The position numbers and the translations under genes were made by a program. Under the pieces are notes generated by a model. That model searched no databases. It was not told the DNA's origin and saw only the letters and a list, made by a program, of their open reading frames with translations. From NCBI RefSeq assembly GCF_947503705.1, contig NZ_CANNES010000014.1:1-64000 (forward strand): a stretch of DNA of 64,000 nt, in the 5' to 3' direction. Position 1 is the stretch's first letter. Every line of letters begins with the position of its first letter. Below are positions 9,752 through 18,531 of this stretch, in pieces. The DNA is from an uncultured Tateyamaria sp. (GTDB lineage: Bacteria > Pseudomonadota > Alphaproteobacteria > Rhodobacterales > Rhodobacteraceae).

Positions 9752-10663
9752 TCAGGGACTGCTTTTGTGGGTGGGCATATCGCCAAACATCTCATCGGCA
9801 CTGTCGATGGGAATGCGCTGGTCCCCCGGTGAAAAGCTCGCTGAAATATAGGGGCGCTTGCGTCCGCCGCCCGGTTTGTCCGCCGTCTCGACCAGCGAAT
9901 GCAAAACAATGGGCTGGCCCATGAAATCGGCAAACTGACCCACTGGGGCCTCGCCTTGGTTGGGCACCGATTCCCAATGCTTCAACACGTCACGCGCAGT
10001 CACGACGACCCGGGACGCAAGCAAGGTCGTGCCGATAAAGTCGCCATTGGTAGAAGGGTTCGTGGTGCCCCGAAACGTGGCGTTGGGGACGAGGGCGCGC
10101 AGGGCCGCATTGGCCATAGGCTGCCAGATATCATGATCCGTTCCAATCAGGATGCCGCCGCCCTGTTCGGACAAGGCATAGATCTGGTTCATCAATAGGC
10201 CTGCGCTTGACCCATTGACGCCGGGAAATTTTGTTGTGGGATTATGGGTCAGATTGCGGATCGCAAAAGAACCATCCAGCATCAGGGCCCGCCGCCCCGA
10301 CCCGTAAAACTGCTGAAGCGAGGCTACATCAGCCGGGCCCATGGGGTTCGCCTTGCCCGTCATATCCAGGATCAGGATATCGAACTGGCCTGCGGATAAC
10401 TCTTTGGACAGTCCACCGCGCGACGTGTTGCGCCGGTAGGTGACATTGAAGGCCGTCCCGCCCGCGTAATTGTTCACGTAATCGGCCATCTTCTTGCGAT
10501 GACCAGTTGTGAACTCGCGCCCCACATCCGGCATGGCACTGAACCACAACACCCGGCGCGGATCTTTTTGGGCAAAACCGGGCGCGGCGTCGGCCACAAG
10601 CATCACAAAAGCCAAAATCATGGCCCAGGCAAATTTGAAAATCGGCACTGTCAAAATCTCCAT
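9752..10663 (-). CDS. Exported protein of unknown function
   Basis: About 303 residues from the ATG at 10663, chosen because it gives a compact signal peptide (MILAFVMLVADAAPGFA, cleavage probably before QKDP); an upstream start at 10696 is possible. The mature part alternates strands and helices, with a segment QFDILILDMTG and then a stretch rich in Gly and hydrophobics (RRALMLDGSF, GGGILIGTDHD). This is reminiscent of a class-I glutamine-amidotransferase-like or ThuA-like Rossmann fold, but I see no catalytic Cys triad and the assignment is weak. It converges with the FtsX permease and is divergent from the anchored protein at 10803, so it may belong to the Srf neighbourhood. Confidence 0.6.
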   Translation of the reverse strand: MEILTVPIFKFAWAMILAFVMLVADAAPGFAQKDPRRVLWFSAMPDVGREFTTGHRKKMADYVNNYAGGTAFNVTYRRNTSRGGLSKELSAGQFDILILDMTGKANPMGPADVASLQQFYGSGRRALMLDGSFAIRNLTHNPTTKFPGVNGSSAGLLMNQIYALSEQGGGILIGTDHDIWQPMANAALRALVPNATFRGTTNPSTNGDFIGTTLLASRVVVTARDVLKHWESVPNQGEAPVGQFADFMGQPIVLHSLVETADKPGGGRKRPYISASFSPGDQRIPIDSADEMFGDMPTHKSSP

Positions 10664-10802
10664 CTCGTGATGTTTCAAGCTTAATTGGAAATACACGACT
10701 GTAAAATGATGAAAACTATCATCCGGAGTTGTTCGTCACCGCATTGACCGCCAATGGATAATCGGCAAACTGCAATTACCCTAAGTCGCGGCGCTATTTG
10801 AT

Positions 10803-11462
10803 ATGTCTTCTCGTTTTCTTTTTCCAACTTTGCTGGGCGCGCTTGCCCTGATGGGATTGGTCGGGATTTCGGCATATTTGATCCTGCAGGCCTGCGCATT
10901 GCCAATTTTGCAAGATCGGGTCTCGTCCTGCCGTACACCCCAGGCGATCAGCACAGCCGAAACACTTCAGGTGTCCACGCTGCGCAACACCGACCTGCAA
11001 CGGAGGATCTTCGAGCTTGAGCGCGAGTTGGCCGCCCTGCAATGCGTCAAGGCACCCCCTGATCCCAATGCGCCCCTCACGCCCGAGGGGTGGGACAACC
11101 GCGATCTGGCAATGCTTTATGGCTGTTGGGACCTCGACAGTACATACCGCACCCGTGACGTGGACACCGGCACCATCCGCACCTACGCAGATTGGCAGAT
11201 GTGTTTTGACCTCGAAGGAAACGGGACGCAAACCATGCGGGCCGACGACGGCACACTCTGCGAAGGTACGGTGCGCGGCGCATTTCAGGGCGAGGGCCTC
11301 AGCTTGATCGAGCCGGGCAATCTGGCCTGCGATGACGGTGGGTACATCCACCAGCGGCAGATTTCATGCGTCCCCGCCCCCCAAGGCCGGGCCACGTGCG
11401 ACACGCTCCAGCCGGAAACAAGCGGCAAGGCCCAGGTCGGGTTTGCCCGCGCACCCAGCTAG
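10803..11462 (+). CDS. Membrane-anchored coiled-coil protein with a Cys-rich C-terminal domain
   Basis: 219 residues. An N-terminal hydrophobic anchor (about 7-29) is followed by a short coiled coil (LRNTDLQRRIFELERELAAL, about 61-80) and a C-terminal beta domain carrying Trp and six regularly spaced cysteines (YGCWDLDS, WQMCFD, GTLCEG, LACDDG, ISCVPA, ATCDTL). The pattern suggests a periplasmic disulfide-stabilised lipocalin/jelly-roll-like domain. I believe similar C-terminal domains accompany srf loci, but cannot confirm this without a search. It is separated from the exported protein on the other strand by about 140 bp of A/T-rich divergent promoter region. Confidence 0.6.
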   Translation: MSSRFLFPTLLGALALMGLVGISAYLILQACALPILQDRVSSCRTPQAISTAETLQVSTLRNTDLQRRIFELERELAALQCVKAPPDPNAPLTPEGWDNRDLAMLYGCWDLDSTYRTRDVDTGTIRTYADWQMCFDLEGNGTQTMRADDGTLCEGTVRGAFQGEGLSLIEPGNLACDDGGYIHQRQISCVPAPQGRATCDTLQPETSGKAQVGFARAPS

Positions 11463-11532
11463 GCTCAATCTTTCTTGCTCCGTTAAGGTCGTGGTGGCAC
11501 ACTCTGTCCAACCGAATACAGGATGGACTGTC

Positions 11533-11940
11533 ATGGCGCTCAAAATCTCTGCTGCAACACTTGTCGCCAACGCCCGCGCCCGGATCAAAGAGGTCGCGAC
11601 CGCGGACGCCATCGCCCTTGTGGATGACCCCGACACTGTGATCGTGGACATCCGCGATGTGCGCGAACGCCAGCGCAGCGGGTACATCCCCGGGTCAGTC
11701 CACGCGCCCCGCGGCATGATCGAATTTTGGGTCGACCCCGACAGCCCCTATCACAAGGAAGTCTTTGCCCAGCCGGGCAAGAATTACCTCTTTCACTGTG
11801 CCTCGGGCTGGCGGTCTGCCATCACCGTGGCCACCCTCCAGGACATGGGGTTCGAGGCCGCGCACCTGCGCGATGGGTTTGGCGATTGGGTGAAACAGGG
11901 CGGCCCGGTGGACCATCCCGACAGCGAGGGCAAGACATGA
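11533..11940 (+). CDS. Rhodanese-like sulfurtransferase
   Basis: 135 residues using the ATG at 11533. A longer open frame upstream overlaps the previous gene and is not needed. A single rhodanese domain with catalytic loop CASGWRS (in HCASGWRSAITVA) and the preceding DVREXXXXGXIPGS-type motif (IRDVRERQRSGYIPGSVHAPRG). It transfers sulfane sulfur from persulfides or thiosulfate to an acceptor. The stop codon overlaps the start of the metallo-hydrolase gene (ATGA), so the two are translationally coupled; such rhodanese/persulfide dioxygenase pairs work together in sulfide oxidation. Confidence 0.88.
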   Translation: MALKISAATLVANARARIKEVATADAIALVDDPDTVIVDIRDVRERQRSGYIPGSVHAPRGMIEFWVDPDSPYHKEVFAQPGKNYLFHCASGWRSAITVATLQDMGFEAAHLRDGFGDWVKQGGPVDHPDSEGKT

Positions 11941-12812
11941 CACCGGATATGACCAAACACCCCACCGTCACCCCGTTCTTCGATGACCGCTCCAACACGA
12001 TATCCTATGTGGTGCAGGAACCGGATGGCCCGACCTGTGCCGTGATCGACGCGGTGATGGACATCAACTACGCCGCCGGCGCGCTCAATTTCGACGGGGC
12101 CGATGCGATCATCGCCCATATCACCGAAAATAACCTCACGCTCGAATGGATCATCGAAACCCACGTCCACGCCGATCACCTGTCGGGCGCGCCTTATATT
12201 CAGGACAAGCTAGGCGGCAAAATCGGGATCGGCGCCAAGATCACCGAAGTGCAGGACACTTTTGGCAAAGTCTTCAACGAGGGCACCGAGTTTCAGCGGG
12301 ACGGCTCGCAATTCGATGCGCTATTTGAGGACAATGACACCTATCAGATCGGCGCGATGCAATGCTTTGCCATGCATACGCCCGGGCACACGCCCGCCTG
12401 CATGGTACATGTGATGGGGGACGCGGCCTTTGTAGGCGATACGCTTTTCATGCCCGATGGCGGCTCGGCCCGCGCGGATTTTCCGGGGGGCGACGCGGGC
12501 GAGCTGTATGACAGCATCATGCGGGTTCTGGCCCTGCCAGACGCCATGCGCCTCTTTATCTGCCACGACTACGGTCCCGGTGGACGGGCCATCGCCTGGG
12601 AAACCACCGTGGCCGAAGAGCGGGAAAAGAATATCCATGTGGGCGGCGGCAAGACCCGTGACGATTTCATCAAGTTCAGGACCGAACGCGACGCACAACT
12701 GGCCATGCCCAGCCTGATCATCCCCGCCCTGCAAGTGAACATGCGGGCCGGCGAAATCCCCCGCGACGACGCAGGCGACATGGCGCTCAAAGTGCCTTTG
12801 GGCAAACTCTGA
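11937..12812 (+). CDS. Metallo-beta-lactamase fold hydrolase, ETHE1/Blh-like persulfide dioxygenase
   Basis: 291 residues from the ATG overlapping the rhodanese stop. The metal-binding motif THVHADHLSG (HxHxDH) is clear, with later ligands in HTPGHTPACMVH and FVGDTLFMPDGGSARADFP. These last two strings are typical of the sulfur dioxygenase branch (ETHE1/Blh) rather than glyoxalase II. The expected reaction is glutathione persulfide plus oxygen to sulfite. Partner rhodanese immediately upstream. No ArsR/BigR-type regulator gene is adjacent. The gene ends exactly where a copy of the dispersed intergenic repeat begins. Confidence 0.85.
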   Translation: MTPDMTKHPTVTPFFDDRSNTISYVVQEPDGPTCAVIDAVMDINYAAGALNFDGADAIIAHITENNLTLEWIIETHVHADHLSGAPYIQDKLGGKIGIGAKITEVQDTFGKVFNEGTEFQRDGSQFDALFEDNDTYQIGAMQCFAMHTPGHTPACMVHVMGDAAFVGDTLFMPDGGSARADFPGGDAGELYDSIMRVLALPDAMRLFICHDYGPGGRAIAWETTVAEEREKNIHVGGGKTRDDFIKFRTERDAQLAMPSLIIPALQVNMRAGEIPRDDAGDMALKVPLGKL

Positions 12813-12848
12813 CCCTTCATTGTGCCGCCAAATATGCCACCCGGAGGG
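12812..12848 (+). repeat. Dispersed intergenic repeat, copy 1
   Basis: Begins at the stop codon of the metallo-hydrolase gene and reads ACCCTTCATTGTGCCGCC, then AAATATGCCACCCGGAGGG. It shares the CCCTTCATTGT block, the AAATA block and the CGGAGG block with copies near 27636 and 46908. Confidence 0.6.
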
Positions 12849-12906
12849 TCGCGCCCAACCTGTTATGCCCTTGCCAATCGAGGCACTTGGGCCAACACTC
12901 GCGCCC

Positions 12907-14178
12907 ATGACCCTCAGCACCCGTATTGACGCCAAGCGCGACGACCTGATCGCGCTGACCCAGGCCCTGATCCGCATCCCGACGCTGAACCCGCCCGGCA
13001 CGTATTATCACGATATTTGCGCGCTGCTCGACACGCGGCTCAAGGCACACGGGTTTCAGACGCAAATGATCCGCGCCCAAGGCACGCCAGGCGACAGCGA
13101 CAAATACCCGCGCTGGAACCTCGTGGCGCGGCGGGAGGGGCCAAAAACTGGCGACTGCGTCCATTTCAACAGCCACCACGACGTGGTCGAGGTCGGCCAC
13201 GGCTGGACCCGTGACCCGTTCGGCGGCGATGTCGATGGCGACAAGATCTATGGGCGGGGCGCTTGTGACATGAAGGGCGGGTTGGCCAGTTCCATCATCG
13301 CTGCCGAGGCGTTTGTCGAAGAGCACCCCGATTTTCAGGGCGCGGTCGAGATCAGCGCCACGGCAGACGAGGAATCCGGCGGCTATGGCGGTGTCGCCTA
13401 TCTGGCCGAACAGGGTTTCTTTGAGCCTACTCGCGTGCAGCACGTGATTATCCCCGAACCGCTGAACAAAGACCGGATTTGCCTCGGCCACCGTGGCGGC
13501 TGGTGGGCCGAGATCGAGACCAAGGGCGAGATCGCCCACGGCTCCATGCCTTTCCTCGGCGATTGCGCCGTACGCCATATGGGGGCGGTGCTGGATCGGT
13601 TCGAGACCGAGCTTTTCCCCGCCATGGCCGCCCGCTTTACTGATATGCCCGTGGTCCCCGAAGGCGCGCGCCAATCCACGATGAACATCAACTCGGTCCA
13701 TGGCGGCCAACCCGAACAGGCCGCCGACTACAACGGCCTGCCCGCCCATTGCGTGCCGGACAGCTGCCGAATCGTGATCGACCGGCGTTTTCTGGTTGAG
13801 GAAAATGTGGACGACGTGAAAGGCGAGGTTGTGGCCTTGCTTGAAGGGCTCAAAGCTTCGCGCGCCCGGTTTGACTACGAGATGCGCGAACTGAATGTTG
13901 TTCTGCCCTCCATGACCGACAAATCCGCCCCGGTGGTCGAAACGATCCATGCCGCCATCGAAGACGTGCTGGGAGTGGAGCCCGCCTATGTGGCCTCCCC
14001 CGGATCCTATGATCAAAAGCACATCGACCGGATCGGCAAGCTGCGCAACTGCATCGCCTATGGACCCGGAGAGCTGGAACTGGCGCACAAGCCCGACGAA
14101 TGGGTCGGCATCACGGATATGCTCGACAGCGCCAAAGTCATGGGTCACGCCCTGCAAACCCTGCTCACCCGGCCCTGA
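12907..14178 (+). CDS. M20 family amidohydrolase (ArgE/DapE-like)
   Basis: 423 residues from the ATG at 12907; the frame is open further upstream but that part crosses the intergenic repeat. The M20 metal-binding pattern is present: HFNSHHDVVEVG with the H-x-D pair, GRGACDMKGGLAS with the bridging Asp, and TADEESGG with the catalytic Glu. A central dimerisation domain follows. Members hydrolyse N-acyl amino acids or short peptides (acetylornithine deacetylase, succinyl-diaminopimelate desuccinylase, carboxypeptidase). It is followed by a peptide-type ABC binding protein gene, so a role in processing an imported acylated amino acid or peptide is likely. Confidence 0.85.
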   Translation: MTLSTRIDAKRDDLIALTQALIRIPTLNPPGTYYHDICALLDTRLKAHGFQTQMIRAQGTPGDSDKYPRWNLVARREGPKTGDCVHFNSHHDVVEVGHGWTRDPFGGDVDGDKIYGRGACDMKGGLASSIIAAEAFVEEHPDFQGAVEISATADEESGGYGGVAYLAEQGFFEPTRVQHVIIPEPLNKDRICLGHRGGWWAEIETKGEIAHGSMPFLGDCAVRHMGAVLDRFETELFPAMAARFTDMPVVPEGARQSTMNINSVHGGQPEQAADYNGLPAHCVPDSCRIVIDRRFLVEENVDDVKGEVVALLEGLKASRARFDYEMRELNVVLPSMTDKSAPVVETIHAAIEDVLGVEPAYVASPGSYDQKHIDRIGKLRNCIAYGPGELELAHKPDEWVGITDMLDSAKVMGHALQTLLTRP

Positions 14179-14184
14179 GGGGGG

Positions 14185-14205
14185 CGTTTTCCGACACGGA
14201 AAACG
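14185..14205. repeat. Perfect hairpin after the M20 gene
   Basis: CGTTTTCCG, loop ACA, CGGAAAACG: a 9-bp perfect stem 6 bp after the stop codon. There is no T-run directly after it, so it may be a terminator of the less canonical type or an mRNA-stabilising hairpin. Confidence 0.45.
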
Positions 14206-14322
14206 GACCACCGCGCCGCACATGACCAAAGGACAAGCACCGCCGATGGCACAGACCGCCCTTGCAGAGCGCCCCTTTTAAGTGAAAGTTAGTGCCCAAA
14301 TTGCACCGATGGAGAGATCACG

Positions 14323-15795
14323 ATGCTCAAACACCTGACCACGACTGCCGCTGTGCTGGCCCTCAGCGCCACCACCCTCTGGGCCAAGACCGACATCACC
14401 GTCGCGTTGCAGCTGGAGCCGCCGCACCTTGATCCGACCTCTGCGGCCGCCGGTGCCATTGATTCCGTGCTCTATTCAAACGTGTTCGAGGGGCTGACCC
14501 GGTTCACCGGTGACGGCGCCATCGTGCCCGGTCTCGCTGAAAGCTGGGAAATCTCTGACGATGGTCTGACCTATACGTTCACCTTGCGCAGCGGCGTCAC
14601 ATTTCATGACGGCACCACGATGGACGCCGATGACGTGAAGTTCAGCCTCGACCGCATCCTCGCCGAGGACAGCGCCAACGCCCAAAAGGCGCTCTATGCC
14701 GCCATCAGCGGTGTCACAGTGAACGACCCTCAGACCGTCACGATCACCCTGTCCGAGCCCAACGGCAACATGCTCTTTAACCTCGCCTGGGGTGACGCCG
14801 TGATCGTGGCCCCCGAAAGCATCGAGGACATCAAACAGACCCCCATCGGCACCGGCCCTTTCAAATTTGACCTCTGGAACCAGGGCGACCGGATCGAGAT
14901 GAGCAGCTATGACGGCTATTGGGGCAACGCCCCCGCCCTCGACAAGGCCACGTTCAAGTTCATCTCTGACCCCACCGCCGCCTTTGCCGCCGTGATGGCC
15001 GAGGATGTGGATGTATTCAGCGGCTTCCCCGCTCCTGAAAACCTGCCCCAGTTCGAAGCCGATCCCCGTTTCCAGGTCCTTGTCGGCTCCACCGAGGGCG
15101 AAACGATCCTGTCCACAAACAACAAGCAGGCCCCCTTTGACGACCTGCGCGTGCGTCAGGCCCTGGCCCACGCCATCGACCGCCAGGCGATCATCGATGG
15201 GGCCATGTTCGGCTATGGCACGCCGATCGGCACGCATTTCGCCCCGCACAACCCGGCCTATGTTGACTTCACCGGCAGTTCTGCCTTTGACCCGGCCAAG
15301 GCGCGCGCGCTGCTGGCCGAGGCGGGCCTTCCTGACGGGTTCGAAACGACGCTGCACCTGCCGCCCCCCTCTTACGCCCGTCGCGGCGGCGAGATCATCG
15401 CCGCCCAACTGGCAGAGGTGGGTATCACGGCGGAAATCATCAACGTGGAATGGGCCCAATGGCTGGAAACCGTATTTCGTGGCAAGGATTTCGGCCTGAC
15501 GATCGTCAGCCACACCGAGCCGATGGATATCGGGATATACGCCAACCCCGACTACTACTTCCAATATGACAATGCCGATTTCCAAACGCTGATGGCTACA
15601 CTGAACGCCACCACCGACCCCGATGCGCGGACAGCACTCATGGCTCAGGCGCAAGAGATCATCGCGGGCGACGCGGTCAACGGCTACCTCTTCCAACTGG
15701 CACAGCTTTCGGTCGCCAAGGCAGGCGTTCAAGGGCTCTGGACCAACGCGCCGACCCAGGCCACCGACCTCACAGGCGTCAGCTGGGCAGAGTGA
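14323..15795 (+). CDS. ABC transporter substrate-binding protein, peptide family (SBP_bac_5)
   Basis: 490 residues with a signal peptide (MLKHLTTTAAVLALSATTLWA). The family hallmark is present early: FEGLTRFTGDGAIVPGLAESWEIS and YTFTLRSGVTFHDGTTMDADDVKFS, followed by the PIGTGPFKF motif. A good ribosome-binding site (GGAGA) lies 7 bp before the ATG. It binds an oligopeptide or similar solute in the periplasm. The matching permeases and ATPases are at 19224-22569, about 3.4 kb away beyond a divergent gene block; it very likely works with them. A strong terminator follows. Confidence 0.92.
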   Translation: MLKHLTTTAAVLALSATTLWAKTDITVALQLEPPHLDPTSAAAGAIDSVLYSNVFEGLTRFTGDGAIVPGLAESWEISDDGLTYTFTLRSGVTFHDGTTMDADDVKFSLDRILAEDSANAQKALYAAISGVTVNDPQTVTITLSEPNGNMLFNLAWGDAVIVAPESIEDIKQTPIGTGPFKFDLWNQGDRIEMSSYDGYWGNAPALDKATFKFISDPTAAFAAVMAEDVDVFSGFPAPENLPQFEADPRFQVLVGSTEGETILSTNNKQAPFDDLRVRQALAHAIDRQAIIDGAMFGYGTPIGTHFAPHNPAYVDFTGSSAFDPAKARALLAEAGLPDGFETTLHLPPPSYARRGGEIIAAQLAEVGITAEIINVEWAQWLETVFRGKDFGLTIVSHTEPMDIGIYANPDYYFQYDNADFQTLMATLNATTDPDARTALMAQAQEIIAGDAVNGYLFQLAQLSVAKAGVQGLWTNAPTQATDLTGVSWAE

Positions 15796-15803
15796 AAACA
15801 GAC

Positions 15804-15836
15804 AAAGGCGGGCGCACTCCGTCCGCCTTTTCTCTT
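15804..15836 (+). terminator. Rho-independent terminator after the binding-protein gene
   Basis: AAAGGCGG at 15804-15811 pairs with CCGCCTTT at 15823-15830, extended by one G-T and one C-G pair, with a 7-base loop, followed by TCTCTTCTT. It sits 9 bp after the stop codon. Confidence 0.85.
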
Positions 15837-15866
15837 CTTCAAAAATACTCAAAGACGGGCGGCAAA
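15836..15866 (+). repeat. Dispersed intergenic repeat, degenerate copy 2
   Basis: TTCTTCAAAAATACTCAAAG directly follows the terminator. It matches the TTCTTCAAAAATACTCC block seen at 38487 but loses the GC hairpin part. Confidence 0.4.
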
Positions 15867-15947
15867 CCACCCGCACCCAAAGGTTTGACTAAATCCCCGT
15901 AAGGCGCAGCTATTGGTGCGCCACCCCCCTCACTCCGGAGCGTATCG

Positions 15948-16343
15948 ATGCAGATCCACAAGCCAGGCAGCCGCCCCTCGCAACGCGCCAACACGGAGTA
16001 TTTCACCGGCACAGTCTGGCAAGACCCCATCATCATGGCGCCAGACCCTGCGCGCCTGCACGCGCTCACGGTCCATTTTGAGCCCGGCGCCCGCACCGCA
16101 TGGCACACCCATCCGCTGGGTCAGACGTTGCATGTGACGCAAGGGGCCGGGCTGATCTGTCTGCGCGGCGAAAAACCAAGTGCCATCACGGCCGGCGACA
16201 CGGTCTGGATTCCCGCGGGGATCGAGCATTGGCACGGCGCCGGTCCCGACACCCACATGACCCATATTGCGATGCAAGAGGTCCAGGACGGCAGCGCGGC
16301 AACCTGGCTCGAACTGGTCAGCGACACCGATTACAGCGCGTGA
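15948..16343 (+). CDS. Cupin domain protein
   Basis: 131 residues, one double-stranded beta-helix. Cupin motif 1 is AWHTHPLGQTLHVTQGAG and motif 2 is GDTVWIPAGIEHWHGAG, with the metal-ligand histidines preserved. The sequence resembles the small cupins annotated as carboxymuconolactone-decarboxylase-associated. The substrate cannot be told. Its end overlaps by 13 bp, tail to tail, the end of the histone-deacetylase-like gene on the other strand. Confidence 0.85.
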   Translation: MQIHKPGSRPSQRANTEYFTGTVWQDPIIMAPDPARLHALTVHFEPGARTAWHTHPLGQTLHVTQGAGLICLRGEKPSAITAGDTVWIPAGIEHWHGAGPDTHMTHIAMQEVQDGSAATWLELVSDTDYSA

Positions 16344-17428
16344 ACCATCGCGCGCAGCGCGGGCCGGATCGGACCGCAGCGCGGGGCATCTGCCAAAGTG
16401 GTGAACCAATGCTCGGGCGGATTGCGCCCCCGCCGGTTCCCGTCAAAACGCAAGGCGCGCAGCACTTCCTCCGCTTCTGACCCCAAGCGATCCGGCACTT
16501 CGAAGCCGTTCAGCGCGCCCCAAACCCCGGTCCAAAGCCGCCCAACGGACCACGGATTATACCCGCCACCGCCCAAGACCAGCAGGCGCGGCGCCAGTCC
16601 CATCAGCGCGCGCACAACACCCCAATGGGCTTGGTTCGACAGGGATAGATGCGCCTGCGGGTCCTCTTCGACCCCATCCGCGCCGCATTGCAACACCACC
16701 GCGTCCGGGGCAAAGGACTCGACCCGGGGCAGGATCACCTCGTCTCGGATCAACGCCATTTCGTCATCATTCAACCCGCGCGGCACCGCCACATTGACCG
16801 TGCTGCCTGCGGCCCGCACGCCCGTGGCACCGGTGCGCGGCCACAGCCCGTCCTCATGTACCGAAATCATCAACACGTCAGTGTCTTCGGAAAAGGCGAC
16901 CTCGACCCCATCGGGATGATGCGCATCAATATCCACATAAGCGACCCGTCGCGCGCCATTGCGGCGCAAGGACAGGATCGCCAGCACCGGATCGTTTAAA
17001 TAGCAAAAGCCGCCTGCCCGATCCGGCATACCGTGATGCGTGCCGCCCGCCGGGTGGTAGACGACGCCACCATCGGCCAGCAGCTCTCCCGCCAGCAATG
17101 ATCCCCCCGCCGCAGTGGCCGGGCGGCGATACATCTCGGGGAAAACCGGGTTGGACGGCGTGCCCAGGGCATGGCGCGCCCGCACGTCTTCGCTCACCGC
17201 TTGCGCCGCCTCCGCCGCATGCAGGGCGGCCACATATTCAGGAGTATGCCAATGGGTCAGCGCCCCGGGCTTGACCCGCGGGCTGGGCACATAGATTTCG
17301 GGCGGCAACCAGCCCATGGCCCGGCTCAGGTCCATAACGGTCGACACACGCGGCACCCGCAAGGGATGCCACGTGCCATATGTCGATCCACGATAGATCT
17401 CTGATCCGATGAAAAGGGGGCGCCGCAT
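16331..17428 (-). CDS. Histone deacetylase-superfamily amidohydrolase (AcuC/acetylpolyamine type)
   Basis: 365 residues from the ATG at 17428. Zn-dependent deacetylase motifs are visible: HPAGGTHHGMPDRAGGFCYLND (the His-His dyad and the ND motif), YVDIDAHHPDGVE (normally DxDxHHGDG, with metal ligands Asp and His kept) and LQCGADGVEEDP (third metal ligand Asp region). A late GGGGYNPWSVGRLWTG motif supplies the active-site Tyr. Bacterial members remove acetyl groups from polyamines, acetoin-pathway proteins or other small amides. The HHPDG variant, with Pro for Gly, is unusual. It lies in a minus-strand block with the DUF1772 and flavodoxin-fold genes. Confidence 0.85.
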   Translation of the reverse strand: MRRPLFIGSEIYRGSTYGTWHPLRVPRVSTVMDLSRAMGWLPPEIYVPSPRVKPGALTHWHTPEYVAALHAAEAAQAVSEDVRARHALGTPSNPVFPEMYRRPATAAGGSLLAGELLADGGVVYHPAGGTHHGMPDRAGGFCYLNDPVLAILSLRRNGARRVAYVDIDAHHPDGVEVAFSEDTDVLMISVHEDGLWPRTGATGVRAAGSTVNVAVPRGLNDDEMALIRDEVILPRVESFAPDAVVLQCGADGVEEDPQAHLSLSNQAHWGVVRALMGLAPRLLVLGGGGYNPWSVGRLWTGVWGALNGFEVPDRLGSEAEEVLRALRFDGNRRGRNPPEHWFTTLADAPRCGPIRPALRAMVHAL

Positions 17429-17434
17429 AAAATC

Positions 17435-17896
17435 CTATGTAACGGCCTGACCCGCAATGGCGAGGGCTGCTTGCAGATAACAAAGCGAAGCCGCAGCCGC
17501 AGCCACCGTCCGCAGCGTGTTCAAAGGGGTCCAGCGGGCCAGATAGTCGGCCCAGACCGTGGCCGGATCAGCGGCCCGATCGAGGCGGTTGTTCAGGGGC
17601 ACATTGCCGACAATCGTGACGCCCACCACACCAAAGGCATAGATGACGCCTGCCGCGACAGCCCACAGGCTGCCGCCCGCCCAATACGCCCAGGCCGCCA
17701 ACGCAAGGGCCAAAGGCCCCAACCCGATCAGCAAGGGCACAAAGCTGGATCGCAGGATCACCCGGTTGATTGACACCATGGCTGCGGCCCCTTCGGGCAC
17801 AGCCCTGAGCGACCGCATGATGAAGTCAGAAAAACCGTAAAACACGCCCGCGACCAGACCACTGGCAAGGGACATCGCAATCATCACGCCCAGCAT
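17435..17896 (-). CDS. DUF1772 / anthrone-oxygenase-like membrane protein
   Basis: 153 residues from the ATG at 17896, which overlaps the stop of the upstream gene in a TGATG arrangement, implying translational coupling. Four hydrophobic segments are apparent. The N-terminal GVFYGFSDFIMRSL and the NVPLNNRLDRAADPATVWADYLARWTPLNTLRT stretch are typical of the DUF1772 (anthrone oxygenase-like) family. Partnered with a quinone-reductase-like flavoprotein and under a TetR regulator, it may take part in detoxification of aromatic or quinone compounds. Confidence 0.8.
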   Translation of the reverse strand: MLGVMIAMSLASGLVAGVFYGFSDFIMRSLRAVPEGAAAMVSINRVILRSSFVPLLIGLGPLALALAAWAYWAGGSLWAVAAGVIYAFGVVGVTIVGNVPLNNRLDRAADPATVWADYLARWTPLNTLRTVAAAAASLCYLQAALAIAGQAVT

Positions 17897-18504
17897 CACG
17901 CACCCCCCGCCATAGCGGCCCGCGCACCCATGCGCTGCGCCCGGTCCAGCCATTTGCCCACCTGCCCATCCTTGGCCAGCTTGACCGAGCCCAATTGCAC
18001 GATCTTGCGCGGCGCGATGCCGCAAAATTTCAGAACCTGATTACGGATCACCCGGCGTCCGGGGCGCAGGTAAAGCAGGGTATCAAGCCAGGGCGGCGTA
18101 TCCGAGGTGATGATCGCATCGCCCGTCCGACCCGACAACAGCTTGTCCCATTTGACCCCACGCTTGTGGTACTTGAAGGCAAAACCGGGCAGCAGCGCCA
18201 TATCCAGCACCGCCTTGGCGCGGGACGGCATGGCACCCCACCAATAGGGATGCACGATCAGCACATGATCGGCCCACTGCATGTTGTCCTGCCAAGCTTG
18301 CAGATCGGGGGCAAGCGCCGGGGCCGATCCTTCCTTGTTCGGATCATAGCCCTCAAAGGCTTCGCTGAACTGCATGTCTGCCAGTGCCATTTCGCGCACT
18401 TCTGCCCCCTGGGTGCGGGCCCCATCGGCATAGCGTGCGGCCAGTGCCGCGTTCAATGATCCGTGTTTCGGGTGCGCGACCCAAATGAAAATGCGCTTGG
18501 CCAT
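17896..18504 (-). CDS. NAD(P)H dehydrogenase (quinone), flavodoxin-like fold (KefF/NQO1 family)
   Basis: 202 residues. The N-terminus IFIWVAHPKHGSLNAALAARY is the FMN/FAD-binding start of the NQO1/KefF family, and the HVLIVHPYWWGAMPSRAKAVLD and FKYHKRGVKWDKLLSGR segments are the conserved core. It is expected to perform two-electron reduction of quinones or other electrophiles. The gene is divergent from a TetR gene, and two abutting palindromes in the 76-bp gap are the likely operator, so it is probably induced by the TetR ligand. Confidence 0.88.
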   Translation of the reverse strand: MAKRIFIWVAHPKHGSLNAALAARYADGARTQGAEVREMALADMQFSEAFEGYDPNKEGSAPALAPDLQAWQDNMQWADHVLIVHPYWWGAMPSRAKAVLDMALLPGFAFKYHKRGVKWDKLLSGRTGDAIITSDTPPWLDTLLYLRPGRRVIRNQVLKFCGIAPRKIVQLGSVKLAKDGQVGKWLDRAQRMGARAAMAGGA

Positions 18505-18531
18505 GAGGCTCTCCTTTCAAGGTTAATCAAC

